From: Gp6-AA40 sp964505975
GTDB lineage: Bacteria; Acidobacteriota; Vicinamibacteria; Vicinamibacterales; UBA2999
Assembly (NCBI GenBank): GCA_964505975.1
Contig: CAZDLW010000002.1
Location: 22,430 to 86,429, forward strand
Length of the DNA: 64,000 nt
Direction: 5' to 3'
Shown here piece after piece: positions 33,209 to 41,282 of the stretch. Under the pieces are notes generated by a model. That model was not told the origin of the DNA, made no database searches, and worked only from the letters and a program-made list of their open reading frames with translations. Each line of letters begins with the position of its first letter. Positions within the stretch are counted from its first letter, which is position 1. Made by a program: the position numbers and the translations under genes.

Positions 33209-33895
33209 ATGCAAAAGAGCTTGTTCGTCGTGTCGATGCTCGCGCTCACGGTCGCAGTTGCGCCGGCGTGCGCCAGCAAGGGTTTCGTTCGGACCGAGGT
33301 CGGCAACGTGAACGACAAGGTGGATACGTTGGCCGGTACGCTCGAGGACACACAGGAGCGGACGCGCCGCAACGAAGAGCGCATTGGTCAGGTCGACCAG
33401 AAGGCTGAAGCGGCCGGTCAATCCGCCCAGGAGGCGCGCTCAGCTGCCGACAAGGCCCAGGCAGGAGTGAGCCAGGCACAGGCCGGTGTGAAAGAGGTGG
33501 GGGGCCGCGTGGATGAAGTCGTCGCCGCTTCGCGACGCCTGATCTACGAGGTGACCCTCAATGAAGACCAGGGCAACTTCGGATTCGGCCAGGCCACGCT
33601 CCCGGATGATGCCAAAGCGGCGCTCGACCGGCTGGTGGAACGGTTGAAGGCAAATCCGCAGAACATCTGGATCGAGATCGAGGGACATACCGACAACGTC
33701 GGCCCCCGTGAGCTCAATCAGCGCCTGGGTCTCGAGCGCGCCGAGGCCGTCAAGCGATACCTGTACGAGCAGCACCAGCTGCCGCTGCACAAGATGAATG
33801 TGATCAGCTACGGCCCCGAGAGGCCGGTGGCGCCGAACAACACCCGTGACGGCCGCTCGCAGAACCGCCGTGTGGTCGTGAAAGTCCTGGCGTAG
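33209..33895 (+). CDS. OmpA-family envelope protein
   Basis: A 228-residue protein with a signal peptide (MQKSLFVVSMLALTVAVAPAC, possibly a lipoprotein with Cys21). The middle part (about 35-105) is an Ala/Gln/Glu-rich coiled coil (QVDQKAEAAGQSAQEARSA). The C-terminal OmpA domain (about 110-225) contains IEIEGHTDNVG and LGLERAEAVKRYL, and binds peptidoglycan in known homologues. A GAGGAG Shine-Dalgarno precedes the ATG. It is the second gene of a pair with the VWA protein and is followed by a hairpin terminator. The coiled coil may span the periplasm. Confidence 0.9.
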   Translation: MQKSLFVVSMLALTVAVAPACASKGFVRTEVGNVNDKVDTLAGTLEDTQERTRRNEERIGQVDQKAEAAGQSAQEARSAADKAQAGVSQAQAGVKEVGGRVDEVVAASRRLIYEVTLNEDQGNFGFGQATLPDDAKAALDRLVERLKANPQNIWIEIEGHTDNVGPRELNQRLGLERAEAVKRYLYEQHQLPLHKMNVISYGPERPVAPNNTRDGRSQNRRVVVKVLA

Positions 33896-33920
33896 GAACC
33901 TGCGGCCGAGGTTCTTCCTC

Positions 33921-33955
33921 AGCCGGCAGGGGAGCGCCCGATTCTCTTGCCGGCT
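33921..33955 (+). terminator. Hairpin after the OmpA-like gene
   Basis: AGCCGGCA and TGCCGGCT form an 8-bp perfect stem with a 19-nt loop, 26 nt after the stop codon. Confidence 0.5.
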
Positions 33956-33978
33956 CCGTCCGCGTTTAGACCACTGTT

Positions 33979-34004
33979 CCCTCATCCGGTTCAGCGGATG
34001 AGGG
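33979..34004. terminator. Bidirectional hairpin at convergent gene ends
   Basis: CCCTCATCCG and CGGATGAGGG form a perfect 10-bp stem with a 6-nt loop. The loop contains the stop codon of the leftward gene. It can terminate transcripts from both sides. Confidence 0.6.
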
Positions 34005-34620
34005 CGAATGCGAGGGGGGCTCGCGCGAGGGGCGTTGTGCCCTCTCTGAGCGCGGCGACGTACGTCCCGTCGCTGAGGATCCGCCCGTCGAACTCCGCCA
34101 CGACCGTACCTCCGACGAGGGGTGTGGCAGGTCGTGTGGGCACGGGCCCAGGAAAGGGCCCCTCGACGCGCGGTCCGTGGCGTGGAATGCGTGTCACGAG
34201 TTCTGGCTCGATTCGTGTGCCATCGGCCCGCATCAAGTCGAGTGTGTAATCCGGAACCCCCACGAAGGTGTGCAGCGGGTGGAACGTCAGTTCGACGTGG
34301 AGATCGACGCGCGCTTCTCGTCCAAGGAGCATCTCGAGGGCCTGCTTCTGGGTCAATCCCCCGCTGCCAGCTCGCGCCCGCTCTTCCGCCGCCATGGCGA
34401 CGCGCCGAAATGGCGTCACGATGTCGATATGGTCCACTGGCGCCTGAGCCACGATCACACGGTACTGTGCGTGGAAACGTGCGCGTTGGCTGTCGAGACG
34501 CGACTGTCCGATGATGATGGCGTCCTGGATGGCCTGAAGATCCAACGTGGGTTGCAGGCAGACCGGGGTCGCGTGCCAGAGGGACACGAGAGCGCCCACG
34601 ATGAGGAAACGGACGGCCAC
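33991..34620 (-). CDS. Exported hypothetical protein
   Basis: A 209-residue protein starting at GTG. Residues 1-22 look like a signal peptide (VRFLIVGALVSLWHATPVCL). The body begins with LQAIQDAIIIGQSRLDSQRARFHAQYRV and includes DHIDIVTPFRRVAMAAEERAR and RVDLHVELTFHPLHTFVGVPDY. The C-terminal half is Pro/Arg/Gly-rich. I recognise no family; composition and length fit a secreted acidobacterial protein of unknown role. It is convergent with the OmpA-like gene and divergent from the SDR gene. Confidence 0.65.
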   Translation of the reverse strand: MAVRFLIVGALVSLWHATPVCLQPTLDLQAIQDAIIIGQSRLDSQRARFHAQYRVIVAQAPVDHIDIVTPFRRVAMAAEERARAGSGGLTQKQALEMLLGREARVDLHVELTFHPLHTFVGVPDYTLDLMRADGTRIEPELVTRIPRHGPRVEGPFPGPVPTRPATPLVGGTVVAEFDGRILSDGTYVAALREGTTPLARAPLAFALIR

Positions 34621-34742
34621 ACTCGAATAGTACCGCTGAAGATGGATTCGCTCAAACCCGCGGGCACCGATCGACCCACAGGAATGGCGGCTCGATGTCG
34701 CGGGTCACCAGACGCCGACGCCTGGGTCCGCTGTCGTGAAGT

Positions 34743-34773
34743 GTGTGCGTCGCGGCGGGGACGCGACGCACAC
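34743..34773. other. 11-bp perfect hairpin
   Basis: GTGTGCGTCGC and GCGACGCACAC pair exactly around a 9-nt loop, with two further G-U pairs possible outside. It lies upstream of both divergent genes, so it is unlikely to be a simple terminator. Confidence 0.45.
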
Positions 34774-34980
34774 GTCCGGGCTTCGCTGACGGACTGCCAG
34801 CTGACCGCGGATCTCAGAGACGGACTGCCCTGCGCGGCTGGCGCCGCGCAGCGTGTCGATATTCCCTTCGTGCCCCAGTTCTCGGGGACGTCTCGCTCAC
34901 TGGAAACAGGCGTGGCACTTCGCCAATGAAGCGATTCGCAAAGCAGATTTCAGACCATTTCAAGTGATGCAGAATGTGCG

Positions 34981-35007
34981 CGAATTGTTCCTCTATATGA
35001 CAATTCG
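34981..35007. promoter_or_regulatory. 8-bp inverted repeat, operator candidate
   Basis: CGAATTGT and ACAATTCG are exact inverse copies with an 11-bp spacer; a second repeat, CGATT-ACCAG-AATCG, overlaps its right end (35006-35020). It lies about 160 bp before the SDR gene in AT-rich DNA. Confidence 0.45.
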
Positions 35008-35168
35008 ATTACCAGAATCGAAAATGGATTTCGTGACGAGAACATCTGCACGGACGTGCCTAGAAAAGAGCCGGGCTGGCCTATCTGCACAGAAGCGTCT
35101 GCGCCCGCCGATCGGAACCGGGATGGTCAGTCACCGGTCGCACATGAGCTCCGGAGTAATATCCGCCA

Positions 35169-35909
35169 ATGGATGTTCGGGGAAAAGTCGCGCTCCTGAC
35201 CGGTGGGCGGCGAATCGGGGCCGTGGTTGCGACCGAGCTCGGTCGGCATGGCGCTCACACGGCGCTGCTGTATTTTCGCGAACGGGCCAAGGCCGAGGAG
35301 ACTGCCGACGCCGTGCGTGGTTTCGGCCCGCGTGCCCTTACGATGCAGGCGGACCTGCGCCAGCCGGATGAATGCAGACGCGTGGTCGAGCAGACGGTGG
35401 ATACCTTCGGACGGCTCGACATCCTCATCCACATGGCGTCGATCTATGCGGCGAAGCCGTTCGACGAGCTGACGCTCTCCGACTGGGAGGATCAAATGGC
35501 GGTGGACCTCCGCGCGGCCTGGTTGTGCGCCCGTGCGGCGGTGCCGCACATGCGCCGCTCGCGTGGCGGGCGCATCATCACCTTCTCGGACTGGGTGGCT
35601 GGAAGCGGTCGCCCGAGATATCCGGGATACCTCGCCTACTACGTTGCAAAAGCCGGCGTAATTGCCTTGAGCGAGGGACTGGCGCTGGAGTTGGCGGCTG
35701 ATGGCATTCTCGTCAATGCCATTGCCCCTGGGCCAATCGTAGCTCCGGAGGGTACGACCGCCGAGGAGATCGCAAAGATCGAGCGCGCCACGCCGCTCGG
35801 GCGGTGGGGTGGCGAACGCGAGATTGCCAAGGTCGTGCTGGCTCTCATCGACAGCGACTTCATTACCGGAGAGACGATCCGAGTGGACGGCGGGAGACAC
35901 GTCAAGTAG
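35169..35909 (+). CDS. SDR-family oxidoreductase (pteridine-reductase-like)
   Basis: A 246-residue short-chain dehydrogenase. The nucleotide motif is TGGRRIG (11-17), the shortened form seen in pteridine reductases and FolM rather than TGGxxGIG. The catalytic residues S140, Y157 and K161 (YYVAK) are present, and the usual NNAG is replaced by HMAS. It probably uses NADPH; a pteridine or related substrate is suggested by the motif only. It lies alone after the long regulatory region and converges with the prolyl oligopeptidase gene. Confidence 0.82.
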   Translation: MDVRGKVALLTGGRRIGAVVATELGRHGAHTALLYFRERAKAEETADAVRGFGPRALTMQADLRQPDECRRVVEQTVDTFGRLDILIHMASIYAAKPFDELTLSDWEDQMAVDLRAAWLCARAAVPHMRRSRGGRIITFSDWVAGSGRPRYPGYLAYYVAKAGVIALSEGLALELAADGILVNAIAPGPIVAPEGTTAEEIAKIERATPLGRWGGEREIAKVVLALIDSDFITGETIRVDGGRHVK

Positions 35910-35970
35910 CGACGTTCCCGGCTGCTGGTCGGCACCCATGTCGTACCGCGGATCGGTCGAGGCGACCGCG

Positions 35971-38205
35971 CTACCGGGTGCCGGTGGATAGAGTGTCTCC
36001 GCTCAGTACACGCATGACGAAATCGAACATCAGTTGCCGCACGTGCAGGTTGAGCGCCGGGTCGGTGATGGAATGACGTGACCGCGGGTATAGCATCATC
36101 TCGAATGGCTTGCCGGCTTTCTGCAGCGCATGGGCGAATTGCAGGGAGTTCTGCATGTGCACGTTGTCGTCGAGCGTGCCATGGATGAGAAGTATCCGGC
36201 CGTGCAGTCGATCGGCCGCGAGGTACGGAGACGTGCGGTGATATCCATCGGCATTGTTCTGCGGCATCTTCATGTACCGCTCGGTGTAGATCGTGTCGTA
36301 ATCGCGCCAGTCGGTGACTGGCGCCCCCACGATGCCCGCGGCCCAGCTCGTGCTGTGTGTGAGCGCGTAGGCGGTCATGAAGCCGCCATAACTCCAGCCG
36401 CTCAGAACGATGCGCGATGCGTCGACATACGACTGCTGCCGCAGCCAGGTCACACCGTCCTCGAGGTCCTGCAGTTCCAGTTCGCCGAGCCGGCCGTATA
36501 CCGGCCATTGCGATTCGACACCCCGGCCGCTGGCGCTGCGGTTGTCGAGAATCCACACGAGGATTCCCTGCTGGGCCAGCAACTGGTGAAACATGTACTG
36601 CACGCCGCCCCACTGGTTCCGCACCTGAGCCGCTCCCGGTCCTGCGTACGTGGACTGATAGACGGGATAGCGCCGTGAGGGATCGAAATCAGGCGGCGTG
36701 ATCAGCATGCCGTCCATCACGAAGCCGTCGCGGGTCGGAACCTGCACGAACTCAGGTACGGACAGGCGGTATTCGGCGAGGGCGGGAACCGCGTTCCGAT
36801 CGATCGTGCGGAGCTCGGTTCCGTCCGCACGGTGCAGCCGTACCTGCGTCGGAGTGTGGAGGTCACTCCAGATGCCAACGTATTGTGTGAAGGTCGGATT
36901 GAAGACGGCGCGGTGTGTGCCGTCCCGTTGTGAGAGTCGGGTGAGGCCGCTGCCGTCCAGGCGGATACGATAGATGTCGGTGCCGATCGGCGCGCGCTCG
37001 GTCGCCGCGACGTAGATCCAGCCAGTGGCTTCGTCGACGCCGTACAGCGTCCGTACGTCCCAGCTCCCGCGGGTCACGTGATGGAGCAGGTGTCCATCCG
37101 GCTGGTACCGGTAGAGATGTTTGAACCCGCTGCGCTCGCTGAACCAGAGAAACGACCCGTCTTCCAGCCAGATCGGATTGCCGTTCTCGTTCACCCACGC
37201 CGGACTGGTCTCGCGCAGTACGGGGCGCGTACGCCCCGTGGATGCGTCGGCCAGGTGCAGGTCCAGCCAGGTCTGTTCGCGATCCTGGACCTGGTGCACA
37301 ACCTGGCGTGAATCGCGTGTCCAGTCGACGTTCACAATGAGATAGTCGAGCGCGGAGTATGTGCTGAGATCGACCCATGACGGGCTGCCGCCCGCGACCC
37401 GGGAGATGCCGAGCTTCACACCCGGATTCGGATCGCCCGCTTTCGGGTAACGCATCACTTCCACGTCCGGGCGATACGGGATGTGGTCCACGATCGTGTA
37501 CGTCGGCACTCGACGTTGATCGAGCTGGAGAAACGCAAGTCGCGTCGAATCCGGGCTCCACCAGAAGGCCCGGAATCGACCCCGTCCGTAGATCTCTTCC
37601 TGGTAGAGCCAGTCCAGCTTGCCATTCAGGATTTCGTCATCGCCGTCGGTGGTCAGCGCGCGTTCGATCCGCGTGTCGATATCCACGACGTAGAGGTTGT
37701 TGGCACGGACGAACGCGACGATACGCCCATCAGGGCTGAACATCGCCTCTTCTTCGCTTCCAACCGTACTGGTGAGGCGTGCGGCTCGCGAGGTGGTGAA
37801 GTCGTAGTAGTAAAGATCGTCGGCGATCGTCAGAAGGGCACCCGTTCTCGGGGGACTGACGGTGATCCGGTTGGACCAGGCGAGCTGACCGGCCTCCTCC
37901 CGGGTAACGCCCGGGAGCGCCGCGAGGGCGGTCTCGAAACGGGCCTGATCGAACAACGGCGCCGTCTGGCCCGATGACGCGTCGACCCGCAGCCACTGCA
38001 CGCCGCGCCCGTCTCGGCGGACCACCGTGTACGTATCCGCATCGAGCCAGGTGATGCCTGTCTCCGGTGTGCCGCTGAAGTCGACACGGCGCTGAGGGTC
38101 GTAGAGTGTTTCGAGGGTCAGCGGGCGTTGCCCCTGGGCGGCGGCTCCGATTCCGAGCAGGATCAGGCCGAGACAGAGTCCGGTCGATCGCAGGCGCTTC
38201 TGCAT
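35971..38205 (-). CDS. Secreted S9-family prolyl oligopeptidase (DPP-IV-like)
   Basis: A 744-residue exported serine peptidase. The signal peptide is MQKRLRSTGLCLGLILLGIG, then cleavage near AAAQG. The N-terminal two thirds form a DPP-IV beta-propeller region (SPDGRIVAFVRANNLYVVD, then FRAFWWSPDSTRLAF). The C-terminal alpha/beta-hydrolase domain has the nucleophile S605 in GWSYGGF, the Asp in HGTLDDNVH and the His in SRHSITD. It should cleave X-Pro or X-Ala dipeptides outside the cytoplasm. A longer upstream frame is possible but would place the signal peptide internally. It is divergent from the TetR operon. Confidence 0.9.
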   Translation of the reverse strand: MQKRLRSTGLCLGLILLGIGAAAQGQRPLTLETLYDPQRRVDFSGTPETGITWLDADTYTVVRRDGRGVQWLRVDASSGQTAPLFDQARFETALAALPGVTREEAGQLAWSNRITVSPPRTGALLTIADDLYYYDFTTSRAARLTSTVGSEEEAMFSPDGRIVAFVRANNLYVVDIDTRIERALTTDGDDEILNGKLDWLYQEEIYGRGRFRAFWWSPDSTRLAFLQLDQRRVPTYTIVDHIPYRPDVEVMRYPKAGDPNPGVKLGISRVAGGSPSWVDLSTYSALDYLIVNVDWTRDSRQVVHQVQDREQTWLDLHLADASTGRTRPVLRETSPAWVNENGNPIWLEDGSFLWFSERSGFKHLYRYQPDGHLLHHVTRGSWDVRTLYGVDEATGWIYVAATERAPIGTDIYRIRLDGSGLTRLSQRDGTHRAVFNPTFTQYVGIWSDLHTPTQVRLHRADGTELRTIDRNAVPALAEYRLSVPEFVQVPTRDGFVMDGMLITPPDFDPSRRYPVYQSTYAGPGAAQVRNQWGGVQYMFHQLLAQQGILVWILDNRSASGRGVESQWPVYGRLGELELQDLEDGVTWLRQQSYVDASRIVLSGWSYGGFMTAYALTHSTSWAAGIVGAPVTDWRDYDTIYTERYMKMPQNNADGYHRTSPYLAADRLHGRILLIHGTLDDNVHMQNSLQFAHALQKAGKPFEMMLYPRSRHSITDPALNLHVRQLMFDFVMRVLSGDTLSTGTR

Positions 38206-38531
38206 GCGGGCAAGATTACCATTCAGCAGCGGCCGGCCCATACAGCGGTCGACACGGACCCACAGGGTCACGGTCGCGCATCGACCGGGGACGGCGAGGT
38301 GACGGACATCGGCGGGCTGAATGGCTGAGTTGACGTTCTGGGGCGCCGCTCGCACGGTGACGGGGTCCAAGGTTCACGGTGAAACTGGCCCGATGGAGGC
38401 ATCGAAGGCACTCATCGAGGCCCCCTGGGTTGGGTCCCACGCATGCCGGTGCATGGAGAGACCATTGCGCTCGGTGGGTCCGCGCCGTCGCCGTCCTGAC
38501 ACGGGGGGTTCGCGCTGTCGGGGCGCCAATC
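38206..38531. other. Intergenic region before the TetR promoter
   Basis: About 330 bp with GC-rich sequence and no supported gene. Frames crossing it are continuations of the neighbouring genes. The peptidase promoter is probably near its left end but is not recognisable. Confidence 0.35.
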
Positions 38532-38571
38532 TTGACTTTCCGGTTAGTTGGATTAACTATACGGTTAGTTA
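38532..38571 (+). promoter_or_regulatory. TetR-gene promoter with repeated operator half-sites
   Basis: TTGACT (38532-38537) is a good -35; a -10 lies around 38554-38560. Overlapping it are CGGTTAGTT at 38541-38549 and again at 38562-38570, 21 bp apart (two helical turns), and the inverse half-site AACTA at 38555-38559. TAACTA-TACGGT-TAGTTA (38554-38571) is a perfect palindrome ending 3 bp before the ATG. Autorepression by the TetR protein is the obvious inference. Confidence 0.65.
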
Positions 38572-38573
38572 TC

Positions 38574-39278
38574 ATGCTGACCACGCGCCCGGCGCGCCCC
38601 CGCTCCGGTCCTCACCGTCGCACGACGGCGGTCCGGTCCAGCCGCGCACGCAGACGCCCCTCGGTTCCGGCCTCCGACACTCGCACGGCGATCTTCGCCG
38701 CTGCCGCCAATGGCTTTTCTGCTCGAGGCTTCGACGGTGTCACCGTCGGCAACATCGCACGCGAGGCGGGCGTCAACAAGGCGATGATCTACTACCACTT
38801 TCCCGACAAGCTTGCTCTGTATCGTGGGGTGGTCGCCGAGATGCTCGCGGCGGCGAGTGCCCACATGGCCGAGATTGCCGCCGCGCCCGAGACTCCCGAC
38901 GTCAAGGTGCAACGCATCGTCGACATGTTCATTGGTCTGACGGCCGAGCGCCCCTGGGGTCCTCCCTTGATGCTGCGGGAGATCGCCGAGGGCGCGCCAC
39001 ACCTCGACCTCGCGACCCTGGGGCTCATGCGCAGTGTCTTCCTGTCGTTTCGCCGGATCCTGGCCGAAGGGGAGACGCTGCGGATGTTCCGAACGCTCAA
39101 CCCCGTCCTGGCGTATGTCAGCGTGGTTGGGCCACTGCTGCTCAACGCCGCTCGCGAGCGTGCGGCGGCGCTGCCAGGCCGCCGGCAGCTGCCGATGTTC
39201 GCCGAGGTCTCACGGGACGAACTGGCCGCCCACATGCGAACAGCCATCGGACGCCTGTTCGCGAAGGACGAGAGATGA
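38574..39278 (+). CDS. TetR/AcrR-family repressor of the exporter operon
   Basis: A 234-residue regulator. After a basic N-terminal extension of about 35 residues comes the TetR HTH (AIFAAAANGFSARGFDGVTV, then GNIAREAGVNKAMIYYHF). The C-terminal helical domain resembles the TetR_C type found with YbiH/CecR regulators. The start is set by the promoter immediately upstream; an untranslated leader of only a few bases is expected. The stop overlaps the start of the membrane fusion protein gene (ATGA). It probably represses the exporter operon until a toxic compound binds. Confidence 0.9.
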   Translation: MLTTRPARPRSGPHRRTTAVRSSRARRRPSVPASDTRTAIFAAAANGFSARGFDGVTVGNIAREAGVNKAMIYYHFPDKLALYRGVVAEMLAAASAHMAEIAAAPETPDVKVQRIVDMFIGLTAERPWGPPLMLREIAEGAPHLDLATLGLMRSVFLSFRRILAEGETLRMFRTLNPVLAYVSVVGPLLLNAARERAAALPGRRQLPMFAEVSRDELAAHMRTAIGRLFAKDER

Positions 39279-40294
39279 CTCGCGTTGCGGTCGTGCCGCT
39301 GCTCGTACTGGTCGCCGCGTGTAGTAACAGCCCGTCAGACACGATGATTCGCGTATCGGGCCATGTCGACGCCACGGAGATTCGGCTGGCCCCCGATGTC
39401 GGTGGCCGCGTCCTCGAGATGGGGCCGCGCGAGGGCGCTCGCATCTCGGTCGGTGATGAGATCCTTCGACTCGACCCCCGCGACACCGAGTTGGCCCTGC
39501 GGCGCGTTCGTGCAGAACTGGCGCAGGCGGAGGCACAGCTCGCGCTCGTGCGTGCAGGCGCACGGGCCGAAGAGATTCGTCAGGCGGAGGCCGAGATCGA
39601 CGCTGTCCGAGCAGAGCTGGCCGCAGGTCGGGCGGAACTCGCCTCGGCCGATCAGGATCTCACCCGGTTCGAGACCCTGCTCGCGACCAACGCCGGCTCG
39701 GTGAAGCAGCGGGACGACGCTGCCACGCGACGTGATGTCGCGCGCGACCGTCTGGCGGCGGGCGAGGCTCGGCTGCAGGCGGCACAGGCGGCGCTGGATC
39801 GCCTTCTGGCGGGTGCCCGCGCACAGGAGATTCTCGCCGCGCGTGCGCGTGTCGAGGCCGCCCGGGCCGGGGTCGCCATGCTCGAGAAGAGCCTGGCCGA
39901 TACGACTCTCGTATCCCCGGTCGACGGCATTGTCACCGAGCAGCTCGCTCACGTCGGCGAAATCGTTGCGCCGCGTGCACCGGTGATCGTGCTGGTCGAT
40001 CTGGATCGCGCATGGGCCGATGTATTCGTGGCGGGCCCGACCGTACCGCGCATTCGACTGGGACAGACGGCGACGCTCTTCACCGATGCGGGCGGTCCCG
40101 GTATCGCGGGTACGGTTACGTATGTATCTCCGATCGCCGAGTTCACTCCTCGCAATGTGCAGACGGCCGACGAGCGCGCCCGCCTCGTCTACCGCATTCG
40201 CATCAGTGTGGACAATCGCGATGGCGTGCTGAAGCAGGGGATGGCGGTCGAGGCCGAGATTCCGCTCCTGGCCATGCCGGCACATACATCATGA
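39275..40294 (+). CDS. HlyD-family membrane fusion protein (YbhG-like)
   Basis: A 339-residue periplasmic adaptor. It begins with a lipoprotein signal (VVPLLVLVAACSNS, lipobox VAAC). A barrel-sandwich domain (IRLAPDVGGRVLEMGPREGARISVGD) is followed by a long alpha-helical hairpin (about 65-195, rich in Ala/Glu/Arg) and the second half of the sandwich (DTTLVSPVDGIVTEQLAHVGE). It should link the inner-membrane ABC transporter to TolC. It overlaps the TetR gene and the first ATPase gene by 4 bp each, showing tight coupling. Confidence 0.92.
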   Translation: MTRVAVVPLLVLVAACSNSPSDTMIRVSGHVDATEIRLAPDVGGRVLEMGPREGARISVGDEILRLDPRDTELALRRVRAELAQAEAQLALVRAGARAEEIRQAEAEIDAVRAELAAGRAELASADQDLTRFETLLATNAGSVKQRDDAATRRDVARDRLAAGEARLQAAQAALDRLLAGARAQEILAARARVEAARAGVAMLEKSLADTTLVSPVDGIVTEQLAHVGEIVAPRAPVIVLVDLDRAWADVFVAGPTVPRIRLGQTATLFTDAGGPGIAGTVTYVSPIAEFTPRNVQTADERARLVYRIRISVDNRDGVLKQGMAVEAEIPLLAMPAHTS

Positions 40295-41220
40295 CCGCGC
40301 TGGCGTTCGACCGTGTCGTGAAGCGCTTCGGTGCGGTGGCGGCCGTTCAGCAGCTCTCGCTGACGGTTGGTCGTGGCGAGCTCTTCGGTCTCATCGGTCC
40401 GGATGGCGCCGGCAAGACCACCGCCATCCGGTTGTTGTGCGGCCTGCTCCGTCCCGATGCAGGCGCCGTGCGTGTGCTGGGGCACGACCCGGCGCAGGAC
40501 CATCGGGCCATCACGGCGCGGGTGGGCTATCTCTCGCAGCGGTTCAGCCTCTACGGGGACCTCAGCGTCGACGAGAACATCGCGTTCTTTGCCGAGATCC
40601 ACGGCGTCCGCGATCACCGATCGCGCAGCGCCCGTCTGCTCGATCTGACCCGGCTCACGCCCTTCCGGGGCCGACTGGCGGATCAGCTGTCGGGTGGAAT
40701 GAAACAGAAGCTGGCACTGGCGTGCACGCTGGTGCACGAGCCGGAGGTCTTGCTGCTCGACGAGCCGACGACCGGAGTGGATCCCGTGTCGCGTCGTGAA
40801 TTCTGGAGAACGCTGTCCGAATTCCTCGCCGCTGGCGTCACGGTGCTGCTGTCGACGCCATATCTCGACGAGGCGGAGCGGTGCTCGCGCGTGGCGTTGC
40901 TTCACGAAGGTCGGTTGCTCGCACTCGACGAGCCGGAGCGGCTACGGGGCAGTCTCCGCGGCACGCTTCTGGAGGTCACCACGGCGGATCCCGCGCGTGC
41001 GGTGAACGCGTTGCGCGAGTGGGGTCACGGCGACGCGCAGGTGTTTGGCGATCGCGTGCATGTGTTCTCGTCGTGCACCGATAAGGACGAGGCGATTCGC
41101 CACTTCACGAGGGACGCCAGCCGGGCTGGAGTCGAGCCGACGAGCGTTCGCCCGATCCTGCCGTCGCTGGAGGATGTCTTCATTGCGCGATTGGGTGGCG
41201 CCGAGAGGAGTTCTCTGTAG
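40291..41220 (+). CDS. ABC transporter ATPase 1 of drug exporter
   Basis: A 309-residue ABC ATPase. Walker A is GPDGAGKTT, the signature LSGGMKQK, Walker B VLLLDEPTTGVD, and the Q-loop LSQRFSLYGDLS. The C-terminal 75 residues form the extra domain common in ABC-2 drug exporters (ending PSLEDVFIARLGG). It corresponds to the first half of the fused E. coli YbhF. It starts inside the stop of the fusion-protein gene and is followed by tolC-like and a second ATPase gene. Confidence 0.92.
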   Translation: MTALAFDRVVKRFGAVAAVQQLSLTVGRGELFGLIGPDGAGKTTAIRLLCGLLRPDAGAVRVLGHDPAQDHRAITARVGYLSQRFSLYGDLSVDENIAFFAEIHGVRDHRSRSARLLDLTRLTPFRGRLADQLSGGMKQKLALACTLVHEPEVLLLDEPTTGVDPVSRREFWRTLSEFLAAGVTVLLSTPYLDEAERCSRVALLHEGRLLALDEPERLRGSLRGTLLEVTTADPARAVNALREWGHGDAQVFGDRVHVFSSCTDKDEAIRHFTRDASRAGVEPTSVRPILPSLEDVFIARLGGAERSSL

Positions 41221-41282
41221 GCCGCGAACGGTGCGGTGCCCATTTGGACCAGGCCTGCCGGCCCGAATGCTTCAAGTCGTTG

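Larger units (their letters stand above)
34621..35168. other. Long divergent intergenic region with two strong inverted repeats
   Basis: Nearly 550 bp without a supported gene. The left half is GC-rich and holds a hairpin; the right half (about 34930-35060) is AT-rich and holds operator-like repeats (listed separately). Frames across the AT-rich part read like protein in places (WHFANEAIRKADFRPF) but have no recognisable family. Confidence 0.4.
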
